Positions 9,468 through 17,988 of a stretch of 64,000 nucleotides of DNA are shown in pieces. The stretch's first letter is position 1; the number at the start of each line of letters is the position of its first letter. Made by a program: the position numbers and the translations under genes. The DNA comes from Paenibacillus aquistagni (GTDB lineage Bacteria; Bacillota; Bacilli; Paenibacillales; Paenibacillaceae). The DNA lies in assembly GCF_900177815.1 (NCBI RefSeq), contig NZ_FXAZ01000001.1:1736001-1800000 (forward strand), given 5' to 3'. The notes beneath the pieces were generated by a model. That model was given only the letters and a program-made list of their open reading frames with translations, searched no databases and was not told where the DNA came from.

Positions 9468-10208
9468 CTATGCCCCTTGCTGCTGTGCTTCTTGTCTACC
9501 CTGCTCAATCAAGCGCTTCGCCCGTTCAACCTCTTCATCCGTCGGAGAAGGAACGCCTTCCAAGGGATACTTTTCTCCAAGCGCTTCCCACTTGTAGATC
9601 CCCATCTGATGGTAAGGGAGAATATCGATCTTTTCTACCCCGTTTAAGCGGCCGATAAAGCGGCCCAGATCCAGCAGATCCTGCTCGTCATCGTTCTTTG
9701 TAGGAACAAATACATGGCGAATCCACATCTTCTTGCCATGATCAGACAGCCAGCGCGCCGTCTCCAGCACCCGAAGATTCGGAACTCCAACGAGATCCAT
9801 ATGCTTCTCATTGTTGATATGCTTAATATCAAGCAAGAAGAGGTCTGTCACATCATACAGCCCTGCTAGCTTGTTCGGATCATTAATTCCATTAGTATCA
9901 AGCGTCGTATGAAGGTTCCAGCGCTCCTTCACCGCTGTGAACAGCTCTTTAACAAACTCGCCCTGCAGGGTCGGCTCGCCGCCGGACACCGTAAGACCCC
10001 CGCCAGAAGAACGATAGTAGTTCAGATACGGCTCGATCTCGCTTAGCACTTCCTCAAGCGTCATCTCTTTGCCGCCTTTAAGATCCCAAGTATCGCGGTT
10101 ATGACAATACTGACACTTTAATGCACAGCCCTGCATGAATAAAATGAAACGAATGCCCGGTCCATCAACCGTACCGAAAGTTTCTAATGAATGTATGCGT
10201 CCAATCAT
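9468..10208 (-). CDS. pflA: Pyruvate formate-lyase activating enzyme (radical SAM)
   Basis: 246 residues, the usual length. The radical-SAM cluster cysteines are C28, C32 and C35 in GCALKCQYC, preceded by the TVDGPG loop typical of PflA. SGGEPTLQ near residue 78 contributes to S-adenosylmethionine binding. The enzyme uses reduced [4Fe-4S] and SAM to create the glycyl radical on the upstream-encoded lyase. It lies 148 bases downstream of pflB on the same strand with no promoter seen between, so it should share the Fnr-controlled pflB transcript and the terminator at 9388-9424. Confidence 0.95.
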   Translation of the reverse strand: MIGRIHSLETFGTVDGPGIRFILFMQGCALKCQYCHNRDTWDLKGGKEMTLEEVLSEIEPYLNYYRSSGGGLTVSGGEPTLQGEFVKELFTAVKERWNLHTTLDTNGINDPNKLAGLYDVTDLFLLDIKHINNEKHMDLVGVPNLRVLETARWLSDHGKKMWIRHVFVPTKNDDEQDLLDLGRFIGRLNGVEKIDILPYHQMGIYKWEALGEKYPLEGVPSPTDEEVERAKRLIEQGRQEAQQQGA

Positions 10209-10356
10209 GCCAATGCCATTCCTTTCATTTTATGACCTTGTTCGAAATAAAGAGAAAGGACGTACCCGGGCTGAACGAACACGTAAAGTACCGTATAGGT
10301 TCAGCTGCAGATACGCCCTATTAGCATGCGTTTCTCACACGCTCTTCATGCTGTTA

Positions 10357-12618
10357 TTACATGGAGCTGTGGAATGTACGATGAATGACATCAAGCTGTT
10401 GTTCACGAGTCAATTTGATGAAGTTAACCGCATAACCCGATACACGGATCGTAAGCTGCGGATAATTTTCTGGATGCTCCATTGCGTCAAGCAGCTGCTC
10501 ACGGTCAAACACGTTAACGTTCAAGTGGTGAGCCCCATTATGGAAGTATCCATCCATCATCGACACGAGATTGCTCTTGCGAATGTCGCCATCTTTACCC
10601 AGTGCTTTTGGCACGATGGAGAAGGTATTGGAGATACCATCCAAGCTGTGCTCATAAGGCAATTTAGCAACAGAGTTCAAGGATGCAAGCGCACCTTTCT
10701 TATCGCGGCCGTGCATTGGGTTCGCACCTGGTGCGAATGGTTCGCCAGCTTTACGTCCGTCAGGCGTAGTACCTGTCTTCTTACCATATACCACGTTGGA
10801 GGTAATGGTCAATACGGATTGTGTAGGCAAAGCATTGCGATAAGCTTTGTGCTTGCGAATCATGTTCATGAATGTTTCAACCAATTCAACAGCGATGTTG
10901 TCAACACGATCATCGTTGTTACCGTAGCAAGGGAATTCGCCTTCTACTTCAAAGTCAACAGCGATGCCTTGTTCATTGCGGATTGGTTTAACTTTTGCGT
11001 ATTTGATTGCGCTCAAGGAGTCAGCCGCAACAGACAGACCTGCGATACCACAAGCCATTGTGCGAAGAATCTCACGGTCATGAAGCGCCATTTCGATACG
11101 CTCGTAGCTGTATTTATCATGCATAAAGTGAATGACATTCAATGTATTCATGTAGAGCTTAGCAAGCCATTCCATCATTTGCTTGAAGCGTTTGATCACT
11201 TCATCATAATCCAGTACATCACTTGTGATAGCTGGATATTCTGGACCTACTTGAACGCCAGATTTCTCATCTTTACCACCGTTGATCGCGTAAAGCAAGC
11301 ATTTTGCCAAGTTTGCGCGAGCGCCGAAGAACTGCATTTGCTTACCGATGCGCATTGCGGATACGCAGCATGCTATACCGTAGTCATCGCCATAGATTGG
11401 ACGCATCAGATCATCGTTTTCATACTGGATGGAGCTTGTTTCGATCGATACGCGAGCACAGAATTTTTTGAAGGCTTCTGGCAGTTGCTCAGACCAGAGA
11501 ACAGTCAAGTTAGGTTCTGGCGCTGGTCCCAAGTTGTACAGGGAGTGCAAGAAACGGAAGCTGTTTTTCGTAACAAGCGCTTTTCCGTCCACAGCCATAC
11601 CGCCGATGGATTCTGTTACCCAAGTAGGGTCGCCAGAGAACAGTTCATTATAGTCAGGTGTGCGCAAGAATTTAACGATACGAAGCTTCATAATGAAGTG
11701 GTCAACCAATTCTTGAGCTTCTTGTTCTGTCAATGCTCCTTCTTTCAAATCACGCTCAACATAGATGTCGAGGAAGGAAGATACGCGTCCAAGGGACATT
11801 GCCGCACCATTTTGCTCTTTAATAGCTGCCAAGTATGCGAAGTATACCCATTGGAAAGCTTCACGAGCGTTGTTAGCTGGCTTAGCCATATCGAAGCCAT
11901 GCATTTGCGCCATTTGCTTAAGCTCCTGCAAAGCACGGATTTGCTCGGAGGTTTCTTCACGATCGCGAATCAAGTCTTGATCCAAGTGATCAAGTTCCAT
12001 ATCGAGAAGATCGCGTTTTTTCTCTTCGATCAAGTAGTCAATACCGTACAATGCAGCACGACGATAGTCACCGATGATACGACCGCGGCCGTAAGCATCT
12101 GGCAAGCCAGTGATGACACCGGAGCGACGTGCAAGACGCATTTCAGTTGTATAAGCATCAAATACACCTTGGTTATGTGTTTTGCGGATGTTTGTAAACA
12201 TATCTACGATTTCAGCTGGAACTTCGAAGCCGTATGCTTTACAAGCATCGATCATCATTTTAATTCCGCCAAATGGTTGAAGGGAGCGACGGAAAGGAGC
12301 ATCCGTTTGTACACCTACAACTTTTTCTTTGTCTTTATCAAGGTAACCAGGTTGATGAGAAACGATGGTGGAAGGAGTATTTACGTCTACATCCCATACG
12401 CCGCCACGTTCACGCTCTTCTTTGGACAATTGGCTTACGATATCCCATAGATCTTTCGTATCTTGGGTAGGACCTGCCAAGAAAGCTTCATCGCCTGTGT
12501 AAGAAGCAATGTTTGCATGAATAAAGTCGCGTACATCAACATGCTTTTGCCATTTGCCTGCTTGGAATCCACGCCATGCATTTTGAGTTTCTGTTTGATT
12601 CTTTTCCATAACCGACAT
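10357..12618 (-). CDS. pflB: Formate C-acetyltransferase (pyruvate formate-lyase)
   Basis: 753 residues, full length. It converts pyruvate and CoA to acetyl-CoA and formate under anoxia in the cytoplasm. The catalytic cysteine pair is C417-C418 ([10 protein letters not shown]), and the glycyl radical residue is G728 in RVSGYAVNF near the C-terminus. The ATG at 12618 follows GGAGGG with six bases of spacing. Upstream are a -10 box TACAAT and Fnr sites at -41.5 and -71.5, so oxygen-limited expression by Fnr is expected. Together with adhE this forms the acetyl-CoA to ethanol branch that reoxidises NADH. Confidence 0.97.
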   Translation of the reverse strand: MSVMEKNQTETQNAWRGFQAGKWQKHVDVRDFIHANIASYTGDEAFLAGPTQDTKDLWDIVSQLSKEERERGGVWDVDVNTPSTIVSHQPGYLDKDKEKVVGVQTDAPFRRSLQPFGGIKMMIDACKAYGFEVPAEIVDMFTNIRKTHNQGVFDAYTTEMRLARRSGVITGLPDAYGRGRIIGDYRRAALYGIDYLIEEKKRDLLDMELDHLDQDLIRDREETSEQIRALQELKQMAQMHGFDMAKPANNAREAFQWVYFAYLAAIKEQNGAAMSLGRVSSFLDIYVERDLKEGALTEQEAQELVDHFIMKLRIVKFLRTPDYNELFSGDPTWVTESIGGMAVDGKALVTKNSFRFLHSLYNLGPAPEPNLTVLWSEQLPEAFKKFCARVSIETSSIQYENDDLMRPIYGDDYGIACCVSAMRIGKQMQFFGARANLAKCLLYAINGGKDEKSGVQVGPEYPAITSDVLDYDEVIKRFKQMMEWLAKLYMNTLNVIHFMHDKYSYERIEMALHDREILRTMACGIAGLSVAADSLSAIKYAKVKPIRNEQGIAVDFEVEGEFPCYGNNDDRVDNIAVELVETFMNMIRKHKAYRNALPTQSVLTITSNVVYGKKTGTTPDGRKAGEPFAPGANPMHGRDKKGALASLNSVAKLPYEHSLDGISNTFSIVPKALGKDGDIRKSNLVSMMDGYFHNGAHHLNVNVFDREQLLDAMEHPENYPQLTIRVSGYAVNFIKLTREQQLDVIHRTFHSSM

Positions 12619-12801
12619 CGAAATCCCTCCATGTTAAGTAGGTTTTCTTTATATAGTCTTGCTTATTCTATAGACGTACTTAGCTGTGCTTCCTTTAGGT
12701 AGGATTCTGTGCAAGCAATGTCCGCACGCGATGAGCCAAGTACTGTTGCAGCAAGCTTATCACAATCTGTTTCGTTTGTGTGGCTTTCTTGCTACATCCT
12801 T

Positions 12802-12844
12802 ATTGTACTCTTTTTCACTTCCGGATCATGTGATTTATATCACA
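12802..12844 (-). promoter_or_regulatory. pflB promoter with Fnr box at -41.5
   Basis: A perfect TGTGA-N6-TCACA palindrome lies at 12829-12844 (centre 12836.5). On the minus strand a -10 element TACAAT occupies 12807-12802, placing the start near 12795 and the box centre at -41.5, the classic class II Fnr/CRP position. There is no good -35, as expected because the activator replaces it. Confidence 0.85.
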
Positions 12845-12858
12845 AAATCACACTATTC

Positions 12859-12874
12859 CGTGAAAAAAATCACA
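12859..12874 (-). promoter_or_regulatory. Second Fnr box upstream of pflB
   Basis: CGTGA-AAAAAA-TCACA, nine of ten consensus bases, centred at 12866.5. It is 30 bp (about three helical turns) upstream of the first box, near -71.5, on the same DNA face. The remainder of the 12619-13059 gap (pflB leader, and 12875-13059) shows nothing else recognised. Confidence 0.72.
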
Positions 12875-13058
12875 GGAAATGATTTCCTATTGTTTGGTTT
12901 CCAGTCTGATATCATGACTTGATCATGATTACCCATAGCCAGATAAGTCCAATCAAGCTTATTGTGTCTTTTTTTGCAACAGTGCTGCTGTATCATTTTT
13001 GAATAAACTGCTCCAGCAATCGGATCACATCACCTTTCGCTCATGTTTCATTGCTGTA

Positions 13059-13092
13059 GAAAAAAAGACAGCAACTAAGGTAGGCTGCTGTC
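13059..13092 (-). terminator. Rho-independent terminator of adhE
   Basis: On the minus strand GACAGCA (13092-13086) pairs with TGCTGTC (13073-13067) and is followed by a run of T from 13066. Confidence 0.85.
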
Positions 13093-13127
13093 AAAAAGAA
13101 AGGTGGTTGATCATTGCTTAAGGGAAT

Positions 13128-13154
13128 GGGAGCGGACAAATCTGTCCTGCTCCC
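13128..13154 (-). terminator. Second hairpin directly after adhE
   Basis: GGGAGC and GGACA (13128-13138) pair with TGTCC and GCTCCC (13143-13154) with one bulged base and a four-base loop, only about 30 bases after the adhE stop. There is no T run, so it is more likely a 3'-end stabilising stem placed in front of the true terminator at 13059-13092. Confidence 0.6.
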
Positions 13155-13181
13155 TGAGCATCTATTCAAATTATTATTAGC

Positions 13182-15797
13182 TTACTCAAAGCGGCCGTAG
13201 AAGGCATCGCGGTAAACATCTGCCAACTCTGGTACAAGCGGCATCTTCGGATTCGCAGTTGTACATTGATCTTCGAATGCACGGTCTGCCAAGTAATCCA
13301 CACGGGATTCAAAGTCTTTCTCATCGAAGCCAAGTGCTTGGAACGTTTCTGGAATGCCGAGCTTTTGGTTCAGCTCACGAATTGCGTTGATCAAGCTCTT
13401 CACGCCTTCTTCAGTCGTGCTTGCAGGAAGGCCTAGGATGCGAGCGATCTCTGCATAGCGCACGTCAGCTTGGAAGTGGTCGTATTTCGGGAAGCTTGCG
13501 AACTTCGTAGGCTTCTTCGCATTGTAGCGAATAACGTGCGGCATGAGAATCGCATTGGTGCGGCCATGCGCTGTATGATATTGAGCGCCCCATTTGTGCG
13601 CCAAGCTGTGGTTGATTCCCAAGAAAGCATTCGCAAATGCCATACCTGCGATCGTAGAAGCATTATGCATTCTCTCACGAGCATGCGGGCAAGCTTCGTT
13701 TGCAGACTTCTCAAGATATTGGAATACCAATTGGATCGCTTTGATCGCAAGGCCATCTGTATAATCATTTGCCATAACAGATACATATGCCTCGATTGCA
13801 TGCGTCAATACGTCCATCCCCGTATCTGCTACTGCAGTACGCGGCAAGCTGTATACGAACGCTGGGTCTACAATCGCTACGTCTGGCGTTAATTCGTAGT
13901 CCGCGAGCGGATACTTTGTATTGCCTTTTTCTTTATCCGTAATAACGGCGAACGATGTTACCTCAGAACCTGTACCTGAAGTTGTTGGAATCGCAACAAA
14001 CTTCGTTTTTTCCAGGCGAGGATATTTGTACGTACGTTTGCGAATATCCATAAACTTTTGCTTCAGATTGTTAAAGTCCACCTCAGGGTGCTCATAGAAC
14101 ATCCACATGCCTTTCGCAGCATCCATTGGGGAACCGCCGCCAAGTGCGATGATGCAGTCTGGCTCGAAGCTTCTCATCATCTCAACCCCGCGAGCAACGG
14201 TAGTAGTAGATGGATCTGGCTCAACATCCGAGAATACTTCGATCGCCACAGGCGTTTGGCGCTGACGGAGATAGTACTCCACGCGTTCCACATAACCAAG
14301 CTTCACCATCATTGGGTCTGTTACGATCATAACACGGCTGATGTCCGGCATTTTAGCCAAGTACTGGGTCGAATTCTTCTCGAAATAGATCTTGTTAGGG
14401 ACTTTAAACCATTGCATATTCACTGTACGCTTCGCCACCCGTTTTATGTTAATAAGATTCACTGCCGTTACGTTGCTCGAAGTCGAGTTACGTCCATAAG
14501 AGCCGCAGCCGAGTGTCAAAGATGGGATGTTCGAGTTATAAATGTCGCCAATCGCACCGTGTGTCGATGGAGAGTTCACCATGATGCGGCAAGTTGGCAG
14601 CTGTTCACTGAACTTCGCGATAACGGCATCGTCATTTGTATGAATAACAGAAGAGTGACCCATACCGCCGAAGCGAACGATTTCCTCAGCACGCTTGATG
14701 CCTTCATCTGCAGACTTCACTTTGTAGCAGGCAAGGATTGGGCTTAATTTTTCGGCAGACAATGGGAATTTAGCTCCTACTCCGTCGATCTCCGCAATCA
14801 AAATCTTCGTATCCGCAGGTACTTTCAACCCTGCCATTTCGGCGATCTTAGCAGCCGGCTGACCTACGATTGCTGGATTCACGGCGCAGGTGTCCGCTTT
14901 GATTGCCATTGCTGTCAATTTCGCTGTTTCTTCTTTGTTTGTGAAGTAGCAGCCGTAGTATTGCATCAGCTTCTTCACTTCATCGAAGATAGGCTCTTCA
15001 ATAATGACCGCTTGCTCAGAAGCACAGATCATGCCATTATCGAATGTCTTCGACAGAATCAAATCTGTTACAGCTTGCTTGATGTCTGCGGTCTTTTCAA
15101 TGAAGCAAGGCACGTTACCAGGACCTACGCCAAGTGCCGGCTTGCCTGCGCTGTATGCTGAGCGAACCATGCCAGATCCGCCAGTTGCAAGAATCAAAGC
15201 CACATCAGGATGATTCATTAGTCCATTTGTTGCTTCCATGGATGGCATCTCGATCCATTGTACGCAGTGCTCAGGAGCGCCGTACTTCACCGCTGCATCA
15301 TTTAGGATGCGAGCTGCTTCCGCACTACACTTTTGTGCAGATGGATGGAAAGCAAAGATGATCGGGTTGCGTGTCTTAATGGAGATCAAAGCCTTGAACA
15401 TCGTTGTCGATGTTGGGTTCGTTACTGGTGTAACCCCCATTACGATCCCGACAGGCTCAGCAATCTTCATGCAGTTCTCAAAGTCGTTCTCTTCGATCAC
15501 ACCAACTGTCTTGTTATACTTAATGTTGTTCCAAATATACTCGGTAGCAAAGATGTTCTTCGTAATCTTGTCTTCGTAAACGCCGCGGCCAGTTTCTTCT
15601 ACTGCAAGCTTGGCAAGATGCATATGCTTGTCAAGACCAGCTAACGCCATCTCATGCACGATCTTGTCAATTTGTTCTTGGTTCATGTCCATAAACGCTT
15701 CTTGAGCTTTCTTTGCTCGATCAATCAGCATTTGAATGTGCGCTTCGACCGTTGTTTCTTTTTTCTCCACAGTAGGTTTAACTTCAGCTTTTGCCAT
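13182..15797 (-). CDS. adhE: Bifunctional acetaldehyde-CoA / iron-dependent alcohol dehydrogenase
   Basis: 871 residues from the ATG at 15797, which has GGAGG eight bases upstream. A longer frame to a TTG at 15836 exists but lacks this support. The N-terminal aldehyde dehydrogenase half has catalytic C258 in [10 protein letters not shown] and a cofactor loop [13 protein letters not shown]. The C-terminal half, from about residue 450, is an iron alcohol dehydrogenase with [23 protein letters not shown] and [15 protein letters not shown] (metal-binding histidines). It reduces acetyl-CoA to ethanol using two NADH and in many bacteria polymerises into spirosomes. Divergent from fnr; its promoter carries Fnr and Rex sites. 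Confidence 0.97.
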   Translation of the reverse strand: MAKAEVKPTVEKKETTVEAHIQMLIDRAKKAQEAFMDMNQEQIDKIVHEMALAGLDKHMHLAKLAVEETGRGVYEDKITKNIFATEYIWNNIKYNKTVGVIEENDFENCMKIAEPVGIVMGVTPVTNPTSTTMFKALISIKTRNPIIFAFHPSAQKCSAEAARILNDAAVKYGAPEHCVQWIEMPSMEATNGLMNHPDVALILATGGSGMVRSAYSAGKPALGVGPGNVPCFIEKTADIKQAVTDLILSKTFDNGMICASEQAVIIEEPIFDEVKKLMQYYGCYFTNKEETAKLTAMAIKADTCAVNPAIVGQPAAKIAEMAGLKVPADTKILIAEIDGVGAKFPLSAEKLSPILACYKVKSADEGIKRAEEIVRFGGMGHSSVIHTNDDAVIAKFSEQLPTCRIMVNSPSTHGAIGDIYNSNIPSLTLGCGSYGRNSTSSNVTAVNLINIKRVAKRTVNMQWFKVPNKIYFEKNSTQYLAKMPDISRVMIVTDPMMVKLGYVERVEYYLRQRQTPVAIEVFSDVEPDPSTTTVARGVEMMRSFEPDCIIALGGGSPMDAAKGMWMFYEHPEVDFNNLKQKFMDIRKRTYKYPRLEKTKFVAIPTTSGTGSEVTSFAVITDKEKGNTKYPLADYELTPDVAIVDPAFVYSLPRTAVADTGMDVLTHAIEAYVSVMANDYTDGLAIKAIQLVFQYLEKSANEACPHARERMHNASTIAGMAFANAFLGINHSLAHKWGAQYHTAHGRTNAILMPHVIRYNAKKPTKFASFPKYDHFQADVRYAEIARILGLPASTTEEGVKSLINAIRELNQKLGIPETFQALGFDEKDFESRVDYLADRAFEDQCTTANPKMPLVPELADVYRDAFYGRFE

Positions 15798-15910
15798 GTT
15801 CTCCGCCTCCATTTTTACAGGACTTACTTCAAACAATCCGTTTGCTTGAGTATGGTTTTTCTGTCCGTCTTTTATTTATTTCAAAACGGTTGTTTGAATT
15901 CGTTTTTTGT

Positions 15911-15928
15911 TTGTGAATCATTTCACAA
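15911..15928 (-). promoter_or_regulatory. Rex operator at the adhE start site
   Basis: TTGTGAA-TCAT-TTCACAA is a perfect match to the Gram-positive Rex consensus (TTGTGAA, four bases, TTCACAA). It covers about +1 to +17 of the adhE start predicted from the -10 box at 15938-15933, a position expected to block transcription when NADH is low. It also fits the core TGTGA-N6-TCACA of an Fnr box. Confidence 0.8.
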
Positions 15929-15932
15929 CTCA

Positions 15933-15976
15933 ATAATACAATGGATTTTAGGTATTGTAAAGTGATTTTTTTCACG
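15933..15976 (-). promoter_or_regulatory. adhE promoter with Fnr box at -41.5
   Basis: On the minus strand CGTGA-AAAAAA-TCACT (15976-15961, centre 15968.5) is followed by the -10 element TATTAT (15938-15933). The predicted start at about 15927 places the box at -41.5. The left arm and spacer are identical to the distal pflB site. Confidence 0.75.
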
Positions 15977-16153
15977 AAGTCTGAAAATTACCCATTTTTT
16001 ATTGATTACTTTCAGTATATTTTTCAATACATTATTTGTAAACCCTTACATTGTAAATTATTGATGAAATGCGCTGTTTCCGCATAAATTAAGTCAAAGT
16101 GATGAAAATCATCGCACTTTCTAGATTTGTAACAATTTAAATTCTTAATGAAA

Positions 16154-16181
16154 TTGACATCCTGCACAGAAACGCTAATAT
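16154..16181 (+). promoter_or_regulatory. fnr promoter (sigma-A)
   Basis: TTGACA (16154-16159), 16 bases, TAATAT (16176-16181); predicted start near 16188. It is a strong consensus promoter that should work without an activator. Confidence 0.72.
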
Positions 16182-16199
16182 AGAGTTATCAGCGATTAT

Positions 16200-16215
16200 A
16201 GTGAAAGATGTCACA
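16200..16215 (+). promoter_or_regulatory. Fnr box in the fnr leader
   Basis: AGTGA-AAGATG-TCACA, nine of ten consensus bases, lies about 12-27 bases downstream of the predicted fnr start. Binding there would block elongation or initiation, suggesting negative autoregulation. A weaker alternative is activation of a second promoter near 16249, but the sequence there (CATTTA) is a poor -10. Confidence 0.7.
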
Positions 16216-16292
16216 AGGATATTTTTACCTTTTATCCATTTACAAGCCCAAGTTACGTATCTTGAAGCACTTACAACTTGGAGGAGAACGGA

Positions 16293-17015
16293 GTGAATCA
16301 GATGATTGAAGAGAGATACGATACACGATGCAATATCTCAAGTTTCTCAGATCAGAATCGAGAGCGCCTTTTAGATATCGCTAAGGACCGCACTTATCCA
16401 GAAGGGTCTCACCTATTCTGGGAAGGAGATACGGCGGATAAGCTGTTCTTCTTAAGAAGCGGCCGTGTGAAAGTGACCAAGTCGACGGATGAAGGCAAGG
16501 AACTTATCCTATATATGTATCAAGCTGGGGATCTCATCGGGCAGATGGACCCTTTCCACAGCACCAAGCACAGCTACACCGCTGAGGTGATTGAGGAGGG
16601 AGAGGTCGGCGTCATTGAACAGCGTGATCTTGAAGTGCTTATCTGCCAGCATTGCGACTTCTCCATCGACTTTATGAAGTGGATGGGCATTCACCATCGC
16701 CTCACACAAACGAAATTCCGTGATTTGATGATGTACGGCAAGCCTGGCGCGCTCTGCTCCACTTTGATTCGATTGTCGAATACGTTTGGCGAAGAACAAG
16801 AGGACGGTTCGATTCTCATTAATAAAAAAATTACCCATACGGACTTGTCCAATATGATAGGCGCGACACGCGAGAGTGTTAACCGCATGCTGAGTGACCT
16901 TCGTAAAAAAGGAGTGCTCGAATACGACAACGGCATGATCGTCGTTAAAGAAATTGATCATCTTAGAGATGTGTGCCATTGTGAGATGTGCCCGAAATCA
17001 GTTTGCCGCATTTAA
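16293..17015 (+). CDS. fnr: Fnr-type oxygen-sensing transcription regulator with C-terminal [4Fe-4S] ligands
   Basis: Crp/Fnr family: cyclic-nucleotide-type beta-barrel in the first 115 residues, a long dimer helix, and a winged helix with ATRESVNRMLSDLRKKG as recognition region. The C-terminus carries the pattern Cys-x2-Cys-x4-Cys (CEMCPKSVC), the cluster site of Bacillus subtilis Fnr, rather than the N-terminal cysteines of Escherichia coli FNR. Counted from the ATG at 16302 the cysteines fall at 227, 230 and 235, and an aspartate (KFRDLMM) at 141, the four ligands known in B. subtilis. The GTG at 16293 is given here because GGAGG stands eight bases before it; ATG 16302 is the alternative, and a TTG at 16278 overlaps the ribosome site. 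It probably controls pflBA, adhE and itself. Confidence 0.94.
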   Translation: MNQMIEERYDTRCNISSFSDQNRERLLDIAKDRTYPEGSHLFWEGDTADKLFFLRSGRVKVTKSTDEGKELILYMYQAGDLIGQMDPFHSTKHSYTAEVIEEGEVGVIEQRDLEVLICQHCDFSIDFMKWMGIHHRLTQTKFRDLMMYGKPGALCSTLIRLSNTFGEEQEDGSILINKKITHTDLSNMIGATRESVNRMLSDLRKKGVLEYDNGMIVVKEIDHLRDVCHCEMCPKSVCRI

Positions 17016-17034
17016 AACCACAACAAGACGAACA

Positions 17035-17068
17035 AAGCCCTGACCAGGGGATAACCTGATCAGGGCTT
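17035..17068. terminator. Bidirectional terminator between fnr and lipoprotein gene
   Basis: AAGCCCTGAcCAGG (17035-17048) pairs with CCTGaTCAGGGCTT (17055-17068) with one mismatch and a six-base loop. Short T-rich tails occur on both sides, and the flanking genes converge. Confidence 0.82.
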
Positions 17069-17077
17069 ATTCTTTGT

Positions 17078-17869
17078 TTATTTGCTGTTCCATTCGATGG
17101 TCAGATGCGAGGCGGGTTCGATACGTATGGCATCGAGCTTGGACACATCTACCCTTTCGCCGTTCAGGCTTACACGAACATCTGATGCTTCTGTTATAGG
17201 GTCATCCTCAATGCTCTGGATAGCAGTATGATCTGGAGACAGTTCTACTGGTCCAAATTGATTCAAGATATCCGTCAGCTTGGAAGAAGTCTCCCAGGGG
17301 ATAACAAACGTTGATGTATGCACCTTCGCATGATTCTGCGCTTCCTGCAGTGTAATGGTTATATCTGAAGCAGCCGCACTGCTTGTCTTCACTTCCAGCT
17401 TCTTGACGTATACGACAAGGCGATCCTTTGCATATACTTGCTTGTTAAGCTGTTGAGGGATGAGAAGCTCCTTGTCATTGAGCGTAACTCCCCAAGCCAT
17501 ATTGGGATCTAGGGAAGCATCCGATACCGAAGCAATGGACTTCTGGTCTTCACTAAGCTTAATGACGCCTGAAGCCTTCAATACATCTGAGACTCGCATT
17601 CCAGATTCCCAGTTCAGCTCATAATGATGGGTCAAATCAGGTATATACGTTCCGCCATCCACATCTAAGACGACAGTATCTTTAACTTCTTCAATCGCGG
17701 CAGCCTTCATCGATTCACGTTGCGTCTCCTGCTTGGACGTTGTACAGCCAAGTGGTATCAGCACCAATAACAACAGCAAGGGAATGATGCCCGTGCGAAA
17801 ATGTCCTTGTCTCATCTCTCGCACTCTCACTTTCATCTCATTCATAAGCGAATGATAGTAGGGTTTCAT
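17078..17869 (-). CDS. Putative lipoprotein with two ubiquitin-like/DUF4430-type repeats
   Basis: 263 residues. A hydrophobic segment IIPLLLLLVLIPLGC ends in a lipobox cysteine near residue 42, so a surface lipoprotein is predicted; the start may be the ATG about 18 codons further in, which would give a signal peptide of usual length. The mature part holds two similar units (about 60-155 and 160-263). Each has a W-E-[ST]-x-x-[RK]-[VL]-[ST]-D-[VI]-L segment, then a short gap with a LNG/LND turn and a hydrophobic C-terminal strand, resembling the DUF4430 or SLBB-like beta-grasp. Function unknown. It follows the Bce-type operon on the same strand after 119 bases and could be its last gene or independent. 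Confidence 0.75.
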   Translation of the reverse strand: MKPYYHSLMNEMKVRVREMRQGHFRTGIIPLLLLLVLIPLGCTTSKQETQRESMKAAAIEEVKDTVVLDVDGGTYIPDLTHHYELNWESGMRVSDVLKASGVIKLSEDQKSIASVSDASLDPNMAWGVTLNDKELLIPQQLNKQVYAKDRLVVYVKKLEVKTSSAAASDITITLQEAQNHAKVHTSTFVIPWETSSKLTDILNQFGPVELSPDHTAIQSIEDDPITEASDVRVSLNGERVDVSKLDAIRIEPASHLTIEWNSK

Positions 17870-17988
17870 CGATTTCTTCTATTATGCCTAATGCATGTAT
17901 TGAAAAAGTATCAAACCCGTAACTTTTACGCGAGAAATGTAAGCGCATTCTCTGACTGATGTTAATACATCCCAGTCTGCCTTTATTT

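Noticed and set aside
10135-12450. Long plus-strand open frame of 771 codons opposite pflB
   Set aside because: It is a shadow of the highly conserved pflB gene; its product is rich in Phe, His and Cys with no domain and no ribosome site.
12828-12845. Possible Rex site at pflB
   Set aside because: The arms read ATGTGAT and ATCACAA; the outer T/A and inner A/T positions important for Rex are not both met, so it is called an Fnr box only.
12686-12922. Small plus-strand open frame in the pflB upstream region
   Set aside because: No ribosome site or recognisable features, and it overlaps the Fnr-controlled promoter; better explained as regulatory DNA.
16096-16120. Imperfect inverted repeat with AAAGTG and CACTTT arms upstream of the fnr promoter
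   Set aside because: The arms are offset by two bases and the Fnr half-site TCATC is degenerate; not strong enough to call an operator.
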